Source: Sphingopyxis sp. BE259
GTDB lineage: Bacteria; Pseudomonadota; Alphaproteobacteria; Sphingomonadales; Sphingomonadaceae
DNA: 64,000 bases
Assembly: GCF_031457495.1 (NCBI RefSeq)
Contig: NZ_JAVDWM010000001.1
Span: 2,716,001 to 2,780,000 of the forward strand
Direction: 5' to 3'
In this document: positions 1 through 8,941 of the stretch, one piece after another
Numbering within the stretch: the first letter of the stretch is position 1
How the letters are laid out: every line of letters starts with the position of its first letter
Notes under the pieces: generated by a model
Database searches by the model: none
The model's input: the letters and a program-made list of their open reading frames with translations, nothing else
What the model was told of the DNA's origin: nothing
Program-made: the position numbers and the translations under genes

Positions 1-1184
1 CTTACCTGCGTCACGATCCACGGCGCCAGCCCAAAGCCGATCAGCCCGGCGATCGCGATGAAGGCGCCGATGCACAGGCCGCGCAGTTCGTTGGGCAGCA
101 GCACGGTCAGCGCAACCGACACGACCAGCCCGGTCACCGCACCGCACATTGACATCACGCCCAGCGCGATGGCCAGCCCGGCGATGTTTGGCATCAGCGG
201 AAACAGCGCGGCAGGCACCCCAATCCCCGCAGCGACGACCGCCCCCAGCAGCAATCCGCCGCGACGCTGGCTACGCTGCCCGATGTCGGCCGAAATTCCG
301 CCCAGCACCGCACCCGCGACGCCGGTGCCGAACATCAGTGCGCCCACCCAACTGGCGAATTGTTGTGGCTGAAGCCCGAAATCGCGCGACAACACCGGCG
401 CGACCCACACCGTCGCGGCAACGTCGGCCATCACGACGGCAACCTGCCCCGCGAACAACGGCCCCAGAAAGGCGCGCCGCGCCCAAAGTTCGGCGGCGAC
501 GACACGGAACGGCGCGTCGGGACTTACCTCGACCTCGCGGCGTTCGGGTTCGCGCAGCAACACCAATGGCAGCAGGCACAGCGCGCTGATCGCCGCGAGC
601 AGCACATGCGTGCCGCGCCACGGCGCCAGCTCAGCCAGCCAGCCGACCGCCGAAAAATCGGTCAGCCATCCGAACAGCCAGCCGGTGAGCGCAAAGCCGA
701 GCGCTACCCCCAGCGCCTTGCCGAGGTTGACGATCAGCATCGCGCGGCCGCGCTGGTCGGGCGCGCAGAAATCGGCACACAGCGACAGCGCCGCGGTGAG
801 CGATCCCGTCGCGCCGATGCCAACGAGCATCCGCGCCGCGGTCAGCAGCGTCGCGCTCGGTGCAAAAGCGGTCAACAAGGTGCCGAGCGTCCAGAGCAGC
901 GCCAGTCCGATCGTCAGCCGCACGCGGCTCCGCCGATCGACCAAGATGCCGATCGGGATCGAAAACAGCACCATCGGCACCGCAGCGCCAAGCCCCTGTA
1001 TCAGCGCCAGTACATCGTCGCTCAGCCCCAGTTCGGCCTTGGCGCTTTCCTGGATCGTGCCAAAGCTGCCCAGCGCGGTGAAGCCCATCGTCGTCACCAG
1101 CGCGAGCAACAGCAGCGGGACGAGCGTTGCGGGCGCCATCAGCCGCGTGTGGGGTGAAGCCAGCGGTTCGGCCTGTGTCGCCAT
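1..1184 (-). CDS. MFS transporter, 3' end beyond window
   Basis: Inner-membrane major facilitator superfamily carrier. The open frame starts at an ATG at 1184 and runs 394 codons without a stop to the window edge, so the C-terminus is missing. The translation shows alternating hydrophobic helices and the loop 2-3 signature GILVDRRSRVRLT (MFS motif A). The N-terminal half resembles spinster-like and sugar/aromatic-acid carriers, but the substrate cannot be read from sequence. Its ATG shares one base with the TGA of the upstream FAD dehydrogenase (TGATG), so the two are translationally coupled. Context suggests it carries a substrate or product of the esterase/dehydrogenase genes upstream. Confidence 0.85.
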   Translation of the reverse strand, partial: MATQAEPLASPHTRLMAPATLVPLLLLALVTTMGFTALGSFGTIQESAKAELGLSDDVLALIQGLGAAVPMVLFSIPIGILVDRRSRVRLTIGLALLWTLGTLLTAFAPSATLLTAARMLVGIGATGSLTAALSLCADFCAPDQRGRAMLIVNLGKALGVALGFALTGWLFGWLTDFSAVGWLAELAPWRGTHVLLAAISALCLLPLVLLREPERREVEVSPDAPFRVVAAELWARRAFLGPLFAGQVAVVMADVAATVWVAPVLSRDFGLQPQQFASWVGALMFGTGVAGAVLGGISADIGQRSQRRGGLLLGAVVAAGIGVPAALFPLMPNIAGLAIALGVMSMCGAVTGLVVSVALTVLLPNELRGLCIGAFIAIAGLIGFGLAPWIVTQV

Positions 1185-2590
1185 CACAGCGTGAAAATCT
1201 TGCCGGGGTTGAGCAGGTTCTGCGGGTCGAGCGCACGTTTGATCAGCCGCATCTGCTCGACCGCATCGCCGAGCTCGGCCACGAGCCATTCCTGCTTGCC
1301 GATGCCGATGCCGTGCTCTCCCGTGCAGGTGCCGTCCATCGCGAGCGCGCGTTCGACGATCCGCGCGTTGACCGCCTCGACCTCTGCCAATTCTTCCGGG
1401 GCGCCCGGATCGATAGAGAAGATGACGTGAAAATTGCCGTCGCCGACATGGCCAAGGATCGTCGCAGGAACGCTCGACTTGTCGAGATCGACATGCGTTT
1501 CGGCAATACATTCGGCAAGGCGGCTGATCGGTACACACACGTCAGTCGCCCACCCGATCGCGCCCGCGCGCATATTGACCGCGGCATAATAGGCCTCATG
1601 CCGGGCGCGCCACAGCTTCGTTCGCTCCTCGGGCAAGTTCGACCAGTCGAACGCGCTGCCGCCATTGGCTTCGGCGAGCGCTTTCACTGTCTCAATCTGT
1701 TCGGCCACGTTCGCAGCGCTGCCGTGAAACTCGAAAAACAAAGTCGGCGCCTCGGGATAATTTAGCTTGGACCAACGGTTCACCGCGATCATCTGTTTGG
1801 TGTCGAGGATCTCCACCCGCGCCAGCGGCACCGCGCACTGAATCGACTGCACCACCGTGTCGACCGCGCCGCCCAGCGTGTCAAAGCTGCACACCGCCGC
1901 CGATATGGTATCGGGCACCGGATGCAACCGCAGCGTCACTTCGGTGATGATGCCCAGCGTCCCCTCGGACCCGACATAGAGCCGGGTCAGATCATAGCCC
2001 GCCGCCGATTTGCGCGCCCGCCGCGCGGTGCGGATCACCTTGCCTTGCGGCGTCACGATTTCGAGGCTGAGCACGGCATCCTTCATCGTGCCATAACGCA
2101 CCGCGTTGGTGCCCGATGCGCGGGTCGACGCCATGCCGCCGATCGTCGCATTGGCGCCCGGATCGATCGGAAAGAACAGCCCTTGATCGCGCAGATGGAC
2201 ATTGAGTTCTTCGCGCCGCACGCCCGGCTGGACGACACAGTCGAAATCTTCGGCGTTCACCGCGACGACCTGATCCATCTGGCTCATGTCGAGCGAAATG
2301 CCGCCTTGGACCGCAAGCGCATTGCCCTCGATCGACGTCCCGGCGCCGAACGGCACAATCGGAATATCCGCGGCGGCACACAGTTCGACCAACGCAACGA
2401 CATCGTCGGTCGAATGGGCAAAGACGACGGCGTCGGGCAGCACGGGAGCGAAATGGGACTCGCTCGATCCATGCTGCCCGAGCACCGCTTCGCCCCGCTG
2501 GAAACGGTCCCCAAACCGCGCCTCCAACGCCCCCACCAGGCTGGCGGGGAGCGGCTTGCGCTCCCCCGAATGCCCCGTCGTCCCCGCCAT
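1184..2590 (-). CDS. FAD-linked 2-hydroxyacid dehydrogenase (D-lactate dehydrogenase/GlcD family)
   Basis: About 468 residues, the usual size for FAD_binding_4 plus FAD-oxidase_C flavoproteins such as D-lactate dehydrogenase (cytochrome), D-2-hydroxyglutarate dehydrogenase and GlcD. The N-terminal half has the PP-loop-type FAD region (PFGAGTSIEGNA, then DPGANATIGGM). The C-terminus carries the family signature TGEHGIGIGKQEW. It should oxidise a D-2-hydroxyacid to a 2-oxoacid with electrons passing to quinone or cytochrome; the exact substrate is open. I chose ATG 2590, two bases after the TonB receptor stop, over an upstream TTG at 2596. It overlaps the following MFS gene by one base. Confidence 0.88.
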   Translation of the reverse strand: MAGTTGHSGERKPLPASLVGALEARFGDRFQRGEAVLGQHGSSESHFAPVLPDAVVFAHSTDDVVALVELCAAADIPIVPFGAGTSIEGNALAVQGGISLDMSQMDQVVAVNAEDFDCVVQPGVRREELNVHLRDQGLFFPIDPGANATIGGMASTRASGTNAVRYGTMKDAVLSLEIVTPQGKVIRTARRARKSAAGYDLTRLYVGSEGTLGIITEVTLRLHPVPDTISAAVCSFDTLGGAVDTVVQSIQCAVPLARVEILDTKQMIAVNRWSKLNYPEAPTLFFEFHGSAANVAEQIETVKALAEANGGSAFDWSNLPEERTKLWRARHEAYYAAVNMRAGAIGWATDVCVPISRLAECIAETHVDLDKSSVPATILGHVGDGNFHVIFSIDPGAPEELAEVEAVNARIVERALAMDGTCTGEHGIGIGKQEWLVAELGDAVEQMRLIKRALDPQNLLNPGKIFTL

Positions 2591-2592
2591 GG

Positions 2593-4728
2593 TCAAAACT
2601 TCAGGCTAGCGCGTACGCCATAACGGCGGCGATCCCCCGTGATACCCAGGTCGGAAGCCGGCAGGCCCGCGAGCTGCAGTGTCGTTTTTTCGATATAGCT
2701 TTCGAAATATTCGGTGTTGAACAGGTTGTTCGCGAACAACGCGATCTCGACCGGACCGGTGCGATAGGCGATCGATGCGTTGGTCAGCCAATAGCTGTCG
2801 AGGAAGGTCGGCGTCGTCTGGTTCAGCGTCGCGGCCAACCGCTTGCCCTTGCCGAACAACCCGGCGCTCAGCACGACTTCGTCGTCGCCGCCCATCTCGA
2901 TCCGATAGTCGGTCGAAATATTGGCGAGCCAGTCGGGCTGGAACGTCAGCCGGTCGGACGATAGCTGGCGCCCCGTGGTGCCCACATAGTCGCTGTCGTC
3001 GGTGATCCGCGCGTGCATGTAGGTAAAGCCGCCGCGCACCGTCCAGGCGGGCACCGGCCGCACCATCGCTTCGAGTTCGACGCCATAGCTTTCGACGTCG
3101 CCCGTATTGAGATCGACCGTGACCAGCCCGCCGCCCGCCGCGGGGGCGATCGAGTTCAGCCCGATATAGTCCTTATAGTCATTGTAGAAGACGGCGCCTG
3201 ACAGCATCAGGCGCGGTGTGGCGTATTTCGCGCCCGCCTCATATGTCCACGCAGAATCCCCGTTGTAGGTCCGCGTCGGCGCCGTCGGCGCGTTGAAACC
3301 ACCGCCACGATAGCCGCGCGCGACCGACACATAGGTCATCAGATCGGGGCTCCATTTGCGCGACACCGTCAGCTTGGGCTGCCACTCGCTCGCTTTTAGT
3401 TTCGCGATCGGGAGGTTGGCTCCCGAAATCGCACTGCGCGACACCCGGTCCTCGCGATCGTAGCGCAGCCCTAGTGCGACTTCCCAATCGGAATTGGGTT
3501 TCCAGAACATGGTGCCGAACGCCGCATAGGTGTCGGCGACATTCTTCGACACCGTGTTGCGCACGATGCTGACCGGGCCAAGGATCGGATGAACCAGCGA
3601 GATCGTGTCGGTGACGTTCGCGCGCGTCGCCTCGTTGCTATAGAAAACCCCGACGAGCGTCGAAATCTGATCGGTCCATTCGCTGTCGAGCCGCGTTTCC
3701 AACGTCATCGTACGCAAGCTGTCGCGGCCGACCGTCCGCACCGTATTGGTCGGGCCGAAATCGCCGTCGTTGTCGGGTATGAAGCTGTTGCGCATGTCAT
3801 AGGCGCCGATGACGCTCAACTTCGACCCGCCGCCCAGGTCGGCTTCGGCGCGGGCGTTGATACCGCGATATTTGTAAGAAACCTCGTTCAGCGTATTGAA
3901 CTGGACATCGCGCCGATAATCGGTCGGCCCGCTGACGCGCGAATAGGGCGTGTTCACCCCGTCGACCCAGTCATAATAGCCTTTGATGGTCAGCGAAAAG
4001 CCTTCCGACGGGGTGAGGCGCAGCGTCGCGTTGATCGAATCGGTGTTGAAGCGGTTGGCGTCCTTGTTCAGCAGCGTGTTGGTCAGGAAGCCGTCCTGCT
4101 GGCGATGCGAGGCCGCGAGCCGAAAGCCCAGCACGTCGCCAGCGAGCGGCCCGCTCACCGCGCCCGACACCAGCCAGCTGTTGTCGGGGCCGGCATAGCT
4201 GGCATTGGCGCGCGCCTCGAACACATCGCTCGGCTGCCGGGTGATGACGTTGATCGCGCCGCCCAGCGTATTCTTGCCATAGAGGGTCCCCTGGGGGCCG
4301 CGCAGCACTTCGATGCGTTCGACATCAAGCAGCGGGTTGTTCAGATAGGCGGTGTTCGGCTGGTAAATGCCATCAATGAACAGGCCGACACCGGGCTGCA
4401 CCGACTGCACCAGCGTCACCCCGACGCCGCGGATCGCGACAAAGGCGCGGCCCGAACCGTCGCTGTTGATGTTGAGACCCGGCGACAGCACCGCGGCCTC
4501 GCGTACCGAATTGATCCCGCGCGCGGTCAACGTGTCGCCGTCGATCGCGGTCACCGCGATGGGCACGTCGGACAGCGTTTCGTCGCGCTTGCGGGCGGTG
4601 ACGACGATGATTTCTTCATCGTCCGCTTCGGCGGCGGCGGGACCGGCGGCATCCTGCGCATGGGCGGGCGTCGCAGCGAGCATGGTCGCCAGCACGGCGG
4701 TGGAAACGGCGAAATTCAGCTTGGTCAT
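2593..4728 (-). CDS. TonB-dependent outer-membrane receptor
   Basis: 711-residue outer-membrane receptor. It has a Sec signal peptide ending near residue 25 (AATPAHAQ), then a TonB-box/plug start EEIIVVTARKRDETLSDVPI, the plug motif IEVLRGPQGTLYGKNTLGGAINV and a 22-strand-type beta barrel ending in the C-terminal aromatic signal (ASLKF). Such receptors import siderophores, sugars or other large ligands with energy from TonB-ExbBD. The ligand cannot be read directly. Its place between an esterase/SDR pair and a 2-hydroxyacid dehydrogenase/MFS pair suggests a carbon source rather than iron. Its stop codon lies immediately before the dehydrogenase start. Confidence 0.93.
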   Translation of the reverse strand: MTKLNFAVSTAVLATMLAATPAHAQDAAGPAAAEADDEEIIVVTARKRDETLSDVPIAVTAIDGDTLTARGINSVREAAVLSPGLNINSDGSGRAFVAIRGVGVTLVQSVQPGVGLFIDGIYQPNTAYLNNPLLDVERIEVLRGPQGTLYGKNTLGGAINVITRQPSDVFEARANASYAGPDNSWLVSGAVSGPLAGDVLGFRLAASHRQQDGFLTNTLLNKDANRFNTDSINATLRLTPSEGFSLTIKGYYDWVDGVNTPYSRVSGPTDYRRDVQFNTLNEVSYKYRGINARAEADLGGGSKLSVIGAYDMRNSFIPDNDGDFGPTNTVRTVGRDSLRTMTLETRLDSEWTDQISTLVGVFYSNEATRANVTDTISLVHPILGPVSIVRNTVSKNVADTYAAFGTMFWKPNSDWEVALGLRYDREDRVSRSAISGANLPIAKLKASEWQPKLTVSRKWSPDLMTYVSVARGYRGGGFNAPTAPTRTYNGDSAWTYEAGAKYATPRLMLSGAVFYNDYKDYIGLNSIAPAAGGGLVTVDLNTGDVESYGVELEAMVRPVPAWTVRGGFTYMHARITDDSDYVGTTGRQLSSDRLTFQPDWLANISTDYRIEMGGDDEVVLSAGLFGKGKRLAATLNQTTPTFLDSYWLTNASIAYRTGPVEIALFANNLFNTEYFESYIEKTTLQLAGLPASDLGITGDRRRYGVRASLKF

Positions 4729-4964
4729 CGGACATCCCCAAATACGGCGGTCTGAGCCGCCCGTCGGAACCTATCTGACAGCTTTTCAACCTATATGAAA
4801 GGTCGTCGATTGTGCCGATCGGCAGACGGAATTTGCAGGGTGTCGTAATTGACGTTGCCCCCCGAAGTCTCTTCATTGCGAGCGCAGCGAAGCAATCCAG
4901 AGCGGTTTACGCGCACTCTGGATTGCTTCGCTGCGCTCGCAATGACGATGTTATTGAGGAGACG
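4729..4964. other. Intergenic region with a long inverted repeat
   Basis: This 236-base gap separates the SDR stop from the TonB receptor start, both on the minus strand. It must hold the leader of the receptor if that gene has its own promoter. Its main feature is the 30-bp inverted repeat annotated separately. I see no small gene or tRNA in it. Confidence 0.7.
4873..4945. repeat. Perfect 30-bp inverted repeat (sphingomonad-type intergenic repeat)
   Basis: Arms 4873-4902 and 4916-4945 are exact reverse complements, separated by a 13-base loop. The arms begin TCATTGCGAGCGCAGCGAAG. In RNA this makes a very stable hairpin. It could act as an attenuator between SDR and receptor mRNA, or be a dispersed repetitive element. 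No second copy of this sequence was seen in the window. Confidence 0.9.
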
Positions 4965-5738
4965 TCACCAGCAACTATAGCCACCGTCAGCCAGCACAAC
5001 GCTCCCGGTCATCAAACTCGCCATATCCGACGCCAGGAACAGGATCACCGCCGCGACCTCCTCGGGCTCGCCCAGCCGCGCCATCGGCGTGCCGTCGATC
5101 CAGCGGCGATACATCTCGCCTTCCTTGTCGGCAAAAGCGTTGAGCGGCGTCGCGATATAGGTCGGCGCCACCGCATTCACCCGCACGCCGCGCCCCGCCC
5201 ATTCGGCGGCAAGGCTTTTGGTCAGCTGATGCACCGCGGCCTTTGACGCGTTATAATAGCTTTGCGGCTGCGGCCGGTTGACGATGATGCCCGACATCGA
5301 CCCGACATTGACGATGCTCCCCCGCCCCGCCGCCAGCATATGCCGTCCAAAGGCGCGCGCGCACCAGAAGCTGCCGTTCAAGTTCACATCGAGCACGTTC
5401 AGCCAATGATTGTCGGCGACGTCCTCCGCCGCCGTCTCGCTGCGCGCGATCCCGGCATTGTTGATCAGGATGTCAATGTGGCCGTCGCGGGCCAGCATCG
5501 CGGCGGCGGCGGCGTCGACCGCTGCGCTGTCGGTGACGTCGAGTTGCGCGGCAAACACGGCATAGCCCTTGGCCGCCAGCCCGGCGATCGCGCGATCGAG
5601 CGCGGCAGCATCGCGGTCGGCAATCGTGACCCGGGCGCCCGCTTCGGCGAGCGCCTCGGCCGCGGCAAGCCCGATCCCCCGTGCGCCGCCCGTGACAAAG
5701 GCGGTGCGCCCATCGACGCGCAGTCTCTCCAGATACAT
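4965..5738 (-). CDS. SDR-family NAD(P)-dependent oxidoreductase
   Basis: 257-residue classical short-chain dehydrogenase. It has the cofactor motif TGGARGIG at residues 16-23, NNAG near 93-96, and the catalytic set Ser147, Tyr162 and Lys166 (YNASK). An Asp at the end of beta-2 (IADRD, residues 39-43) favours NAD over NADP. It should interconvert an alcohol and a ketone, with the substrate undefined. The gene begins four bases after the carboxylesterase stop, so it is in the same transcript. This supports a sequence of ester hydrolysis followed by oxidation of the released alcohol. Confidence 0.9.
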   Translation of the reverse strand: MYLERLRVDGRTAFVTGGARGIGLAAAEALAEAGARVTIADRDAAALDRAIAGLAAKGYAVFAAQLDVTDSAAVDAAAAAMLARDGHIDILINNAGIARSETAAEDVADNHWLNVLDVNLNGSFWCARAFGRHMLAAGRGSIVNVGSMSGIIVNRPQPQSYYNASKAAVHQLTKSLAAEWAGRGVRVNAVAPTYIATPLNAFADKEGEMYRRWIDGTPMARLGEPEEVAAVILFLASDMASLMTGSVVLADGGYSCW

Positions 5739-5742
5739 CGGC

Positions 5743-7227
5743 TTACTCGGGGACGAAGGCGGCAGCGGGCATCGCCGGTTCGTGAACGGCTTCGCCGCGC
5801 GTCATCTGATACACCATCCGGTCGGGGCCGAACTCGGGCCAGGGCATCGCTCCGCCGCGCGCAAATCCCGCCCACAGATGGTGGACATGTTCAGCCAGCG
5901 CCTGCGGCGGGTCCATCCCCGCCAGCCCCCGCGGCCCGGTGACGCTCGGCAAGGTCTTGAACACGAAGGGTAGCTCGATCCCGTGGCACGCCCCCAGGTC
6001 GCCGTCGCAGGCGGGCGAACGCCAGTCGAACTCGTACATCCATGTCCTGCCCTGATGCGCCGCGGCATATTGGCGTGCGGGCCAGCGGAACACCAAATCG
6101 TCCATCGCGCGCGTCATCGCATCGCCCGGCCGCACACCCTGCTGTTTGTAACCATAAGCCGTCAGCACCGCCTTTGCTTGCGGGTGCGATCGCCCGAGCA
6201 GCCAGCGCGCCAGCAATCCCCCGATCTTGCGGCGCACACCCGTCGGCACGAAATAGAGGTTCATCTCCTCGGCGTTGGAACCGATCACAATGTCCACATC
6301 GCGGCCCGCACCTTTGCGCAGCGCATCGACAGGCTTTTCGGGCAATATGTCGTCGCCATAAACCGGAATGAAGCGGCTGATCCCATAGACCGGGTCGCGC
6401 CCATGACCATCGCGCAGGTCTATGGCCCAAGGCTTCGCAACCTTGTCGATCGCGTCCATCGCGGCGGCGTGCGACAGGCCGCGGAAGCCATCAGCGTCAG
6501 GCGTAACGCGCAGGATTTTGGCGAGTTTCCTGACGAGCCGCTGTGCAACGCCGATCTCGCGCACCATCGCACCATGCCCGCTCTGGATGATCGCGCGGTG
6601 GAACAGGCCTGTCGCCAGCGGCGAGGTCACCAGATCGGCTATCGCCATCGCCCCTGCGCTCTCGCCGAACACGGTCACATTTGCGGGATCGCCGCCGAAG
6701 GCCGCGATATTGCGCTGCACCCACGCCAGCGCGAAAAGCATGTCGCGCAGTCCGAGGTTGGTCGGCACGCCCGGCACCGGCAGGAAGCCATCGATGCCCA
6801 TGCGATAGTTGATGGCGACGCACACGACGCCCGACGCAGCGAAGGCTGTGCCGTCATGAACCACCGCGTCCTTGCAACCGCCGACAAAACCGCCGCCGTG
6901 GATAAACACCATGACCGGCGCCGCCTTGGAATCTTGCGGCGCCCAGATGTTGAGGCGGAGATAGTCACCGTCGGTGCCGTCGCTGCCATGACCGATGAGC
7001 GGCGAAGGGTCGATCGCAGGAAAAGGCCTGATCCGGTGCGGTGCCGCCGGACCCGGCTCATCCATGTCGCGCACGCCGTCCCAGTCGGCAGGCGGCTGCG
7101 GCAATTCGAACCGCCGTGGGGGGGCGGCATATGGAATACCAAGAAAGCGCACGACCGAGCCGTCGATGCGGCCGCGGATCGTCCCGCTTTCGATGGTGGC
7201 TAATCTGCTGTCTGGATCGTCGGTCAT
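5743..7227 (-). CDS. Type B carboxylesterase
   Basis: 494-residue alpha/beta hydrolase of the carboxylesterase B/para-nitrobenzyl esterase family. It shows the oxyanion-hole stretch HGGGF (residues 110-114), the nucleophile elbow GESAG with Ser190, a plausible acid in GSNAEE near 320 and a catalytic His in ACHGIELPF near 415. No convincing signal peptide is present, so the enzyme is probably cytoplasmic. It is the first gene of the minus-strand run continuing through the SDR, TonB receptor, FAD dehydrogenase and MFS carrier. Ester substrate specificity cannot be assigned. Confidence 0.92.
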   Translation of the reverse strand: MTDDPDSRLATIESGTIRGRIDGSVVRFLGIPYAAPPRRFELPQPPADWDGVRDMDEPGPAAPHRIRPFPAIDPSPLIGHGSDGTDGDYLRLNIWAPQDSKAAPVMVFIHGGGFVGGCKDAVVHDGTAFAASGVVCVAINYRMGIDGFLPVPGVPTNLGLRDMLFALAWVQRNIAAFGGDPANVTVFGESAGAMAIADLVTSPLATGLFHRAIIQSGHGAMVREIGVAQRLVRKLAKILRVTPDADGFRGLSHAAAMDAIDKVAKPWAIDLRDGHGRDPVYGISRFIPVYGDDILPEKPVDALRKGAGRDVDIVIGSNAEEMNLYFVPTGVRRKIGGLLARWLLGRSHPQAKAVLTAYGYKQQGVRPGDAMTRAMDDLVFRWPARQYAAAHQGRTWMYEFDWRSPACDGDLGACHGIELPFVFKTLPSVTGPRGLAGMDPPQALAEHVHHLWAGFARGGAMPWPEFGPDRMVYQMTRGEAVHEPAMPAAAFVPE

Positions 7228-7834
7228 GGCGCCAGCGTATCACTTCGTTTGGCCCCGCGCCTACCATTGTCGATTTGCCCAGCGGATGAAGAAATGTGCC
7301 CGACCGGGTCGACTCCATCGGCCGTCGGCCGGTTGACGCGACCCCAAGCAGCAGGGCGACGGCTTTCGGCACATGGGGGCTCTTCCAATAGCTGCGCCGA
7401 GCTCGGCGTAGCCTTATCCGCGGTCCGGACACTATATTCCGGCACAGCGGACGGAGGCGTCAGTCACATGACTTGCAGCGAACTACGACTAGCTTGACCC
7501 AAACCGCGGACCGAGAAACGCGAGATTGCCAGGCGTACGACGCAGGATTCAAACCGGCGGCCGAGCGCTGTTGGCCTTAGCCATCAGCCCTCGCGATGAA
7601 CGGCATATCCCACCAATTTGCGACAAGCGCGAATAGAGATTGCCGGCTGGAGTCGGTAAAATTCCGCTCCTGCCAACACGCCCACTTGCAAACCGCTTGA
7701 TTGGGGTAAGCGCTGAATACTCAACCAACAGGTCGTGAGACGGTCTGGGCGTTTCAGAGGCGAGCTTTTCGGCATGTATCCGACCGTCCGACGGTGGGAC
7801 GTGTTCAAATCCCGTGGGACGCTATGGGACGGCC
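7228..7834. other. Gene-free stretch next to tRNA-Trp
   Basis: About 600 bases between the carboxylesterase start and the 3' end of tRNA-Trp. Open frames here are short, have no recognisable motif and lack convincing ribosome binding sites. Near 7796-7830 there are three GGGACG repeats and a T-arm-like string GTTCAAATCCC on the plus strand, possibly the residue of an old tRNA or integration site. The esterase promoter probably lies at the low end. Confidence 0.55.
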
Positions 7835-7910
7835 TGGCAGGGGCAGTAGGACTCGAACCTACGACCCTCGGTTTTGGAGACCGATGCTCTACCAACTGAG
7901 CTATACCCCT
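7835..7910 (-). tRNA. tRNA-Trp (CCA anticodon)
   Basis: 76 bases, reading 5' from 7910. The acceptor stem AGGGGTA pairs with TGCCCCT (one G-T pair). The D-arm is AGCTCAGTTGGTAGAGC, the anticodon loop is CTCCAAA with anticodon CCA, and the T-loop contains GGTTCGAACC. The discriminator is G and the 3' CCA is encoded at 7835-7837. The common tRNA-Trp - secE - nusG neighbourhood is not present here. Confidence 0.97.
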
Positions 7911-8002
7911 AGGCCGGAGTGGGCCACTAGCCCGATTGGCAAGGCGGGGCAAGAGGGATCGCGGCTTGCACGCACCGGCCGTGCTGATATGCGCAAATTC
8001 GC

Positions 8003-8941
8003 ATGACATCTGTCGCCGCCCCCTCGGCCGCCGCGCCGCAAAACTATCTGGGCGGCATCGCGCTGCGGCTGCTGGCGATGGCCAGCCTGTCGCTGATGTT
8101 CGTGGTCGTCAAATATGTCGATCGGTCGGGCATCCACATCGTCGAAAGCCTGTTCTGGCGCCAGGCGCTGGTCCTGCCCTTCCTGCTCCTGTGGGTGATG
8201 GCGACCGGCGGCTTCGCCTCCCTGAAAACCAACCGCATAGGCGCCCACACCCGGCGGATGCTGATGGGGTTGACCGGCATGGCGTGCAATTTCGGCGGCA
8301 TGATCCTGCTACCAATGGCCGAGGCGACGACGATCAGCCTGTCGGTGCCGATCTTTGCGGTGATCTTTGCCGCGCTGCTGCTCGGCGAGGCGACCGGATG
8401 GCAAAGGTGGAGCGCGGTGGTCATCGGCTTTGTCGGCGTGCTGGTCGTGCTCGATCCCTTCACGAGCTTTGCGGGCGGGTTCGGCGGCGCGCACGGCCTT
8501 GGCACGCTAGTCGCGCTGGCGGGGGCGATCATGACCGCGCTGATCACCATTGCCGTGCGCGACCTCGGCCGCACCGAAAACGCCGCGACGATTGTGTTCT
8601 GGTTCAGCCTGCTGTCGATGATCCCCCTCGGCATCGCCCTGCCCTTTGTTTTCACCCCGCACAGCGGCAGCGAATGGCTGCTGCTGCTCGCGCTCGGATT
8701 TCTCGGCGCGGTCGTCCAGATGTCGCTGACCGGCGCGCTGCGCCTCGCCCCGGTCGCGGTCGTGATCCCGATGGATTATTCCAGCCTGCTGTGGGCGATC
8801 GCTGCTGGCTGGTGGTTTTTCGGCACCCTGCCCGCCGATACGACCTGGGTCGGCGCGCCACTGATCATCGCGTCGGGCCTGTTCATCGCCTGGCGCGAGC
8901 ATCGCCGCCATATCGCCCGCCCCAAGGAGGTTGCCGCATGA
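8003..8941 (+). CDS. EamA/DMT-family transporter
   Basis: 312-residue integral membrane protein with about ten hydrophobic helices arranged as two EamA (DUF6) repeats. The first repeat ends in the typical stretch LLLGEATGWQRW followed by GFVGVLVVLDP. Family members export amino acids, nucleosides or other metabolites across the inner membrane. There is no direct evidence for the substrate. The stop overlaps the start of the following glutathione S-transferase by four bases (ATGA), so the two proteins are made together. Confidence 0.92.
   Translation: MTSVAAPSAAAPQNYLGGIALRLLAMASLSLMFVVVKYVDRSGIHIVESLFWRQALVLPFLLLWVMATGGFASLKTNRIGAHTRRMLMGLTGMACNFGGMILLPMAEATTISLSVPIFAVIFAALLLGEATGWQRWSAVVIGFVGVLVVLDPFTSFAGGFGGAHGLGTLVALAGAIMTALITIAVRDLGRTENAATIVFWFSLLSMIPLGIALPFVFTPHSGSEWLLLLALGFLGAVVQMSLTGALRLAPVAVVIPMDYSSLLWAIAAGWWFFGTLPADTTWVGAPLIIASGLFIAWREHRRHIARPKEVAA

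Noticed and set aside
3589..4755. Plus-strand 388-codon frame over the TonB receptor
   Set aside because: It is the complement of a well-supported receptor gene; composition is typical of GC-rich antisense frames.
4873..4945. Terminal inverted repeats of an insertion sequence
   Set aside because: The arms are 13 bases apart with no transposase between them.
7796..7830. A second tRNA gene near tRNA-Trp
   Set aside because: Only a T-arm-like segment with four of five pairs exists; no D-arm or anticodon arm can be drawn.
7936..8937. Long frame continuous with the glutathione S-transferase
   Set aside because: It overlaps the EamA gene in another phase. The Shine-Dalgarno and ATGA overlap at 8938 fix the true start, and the upstream translation is Arg/Ala/Pro-rich shadow.
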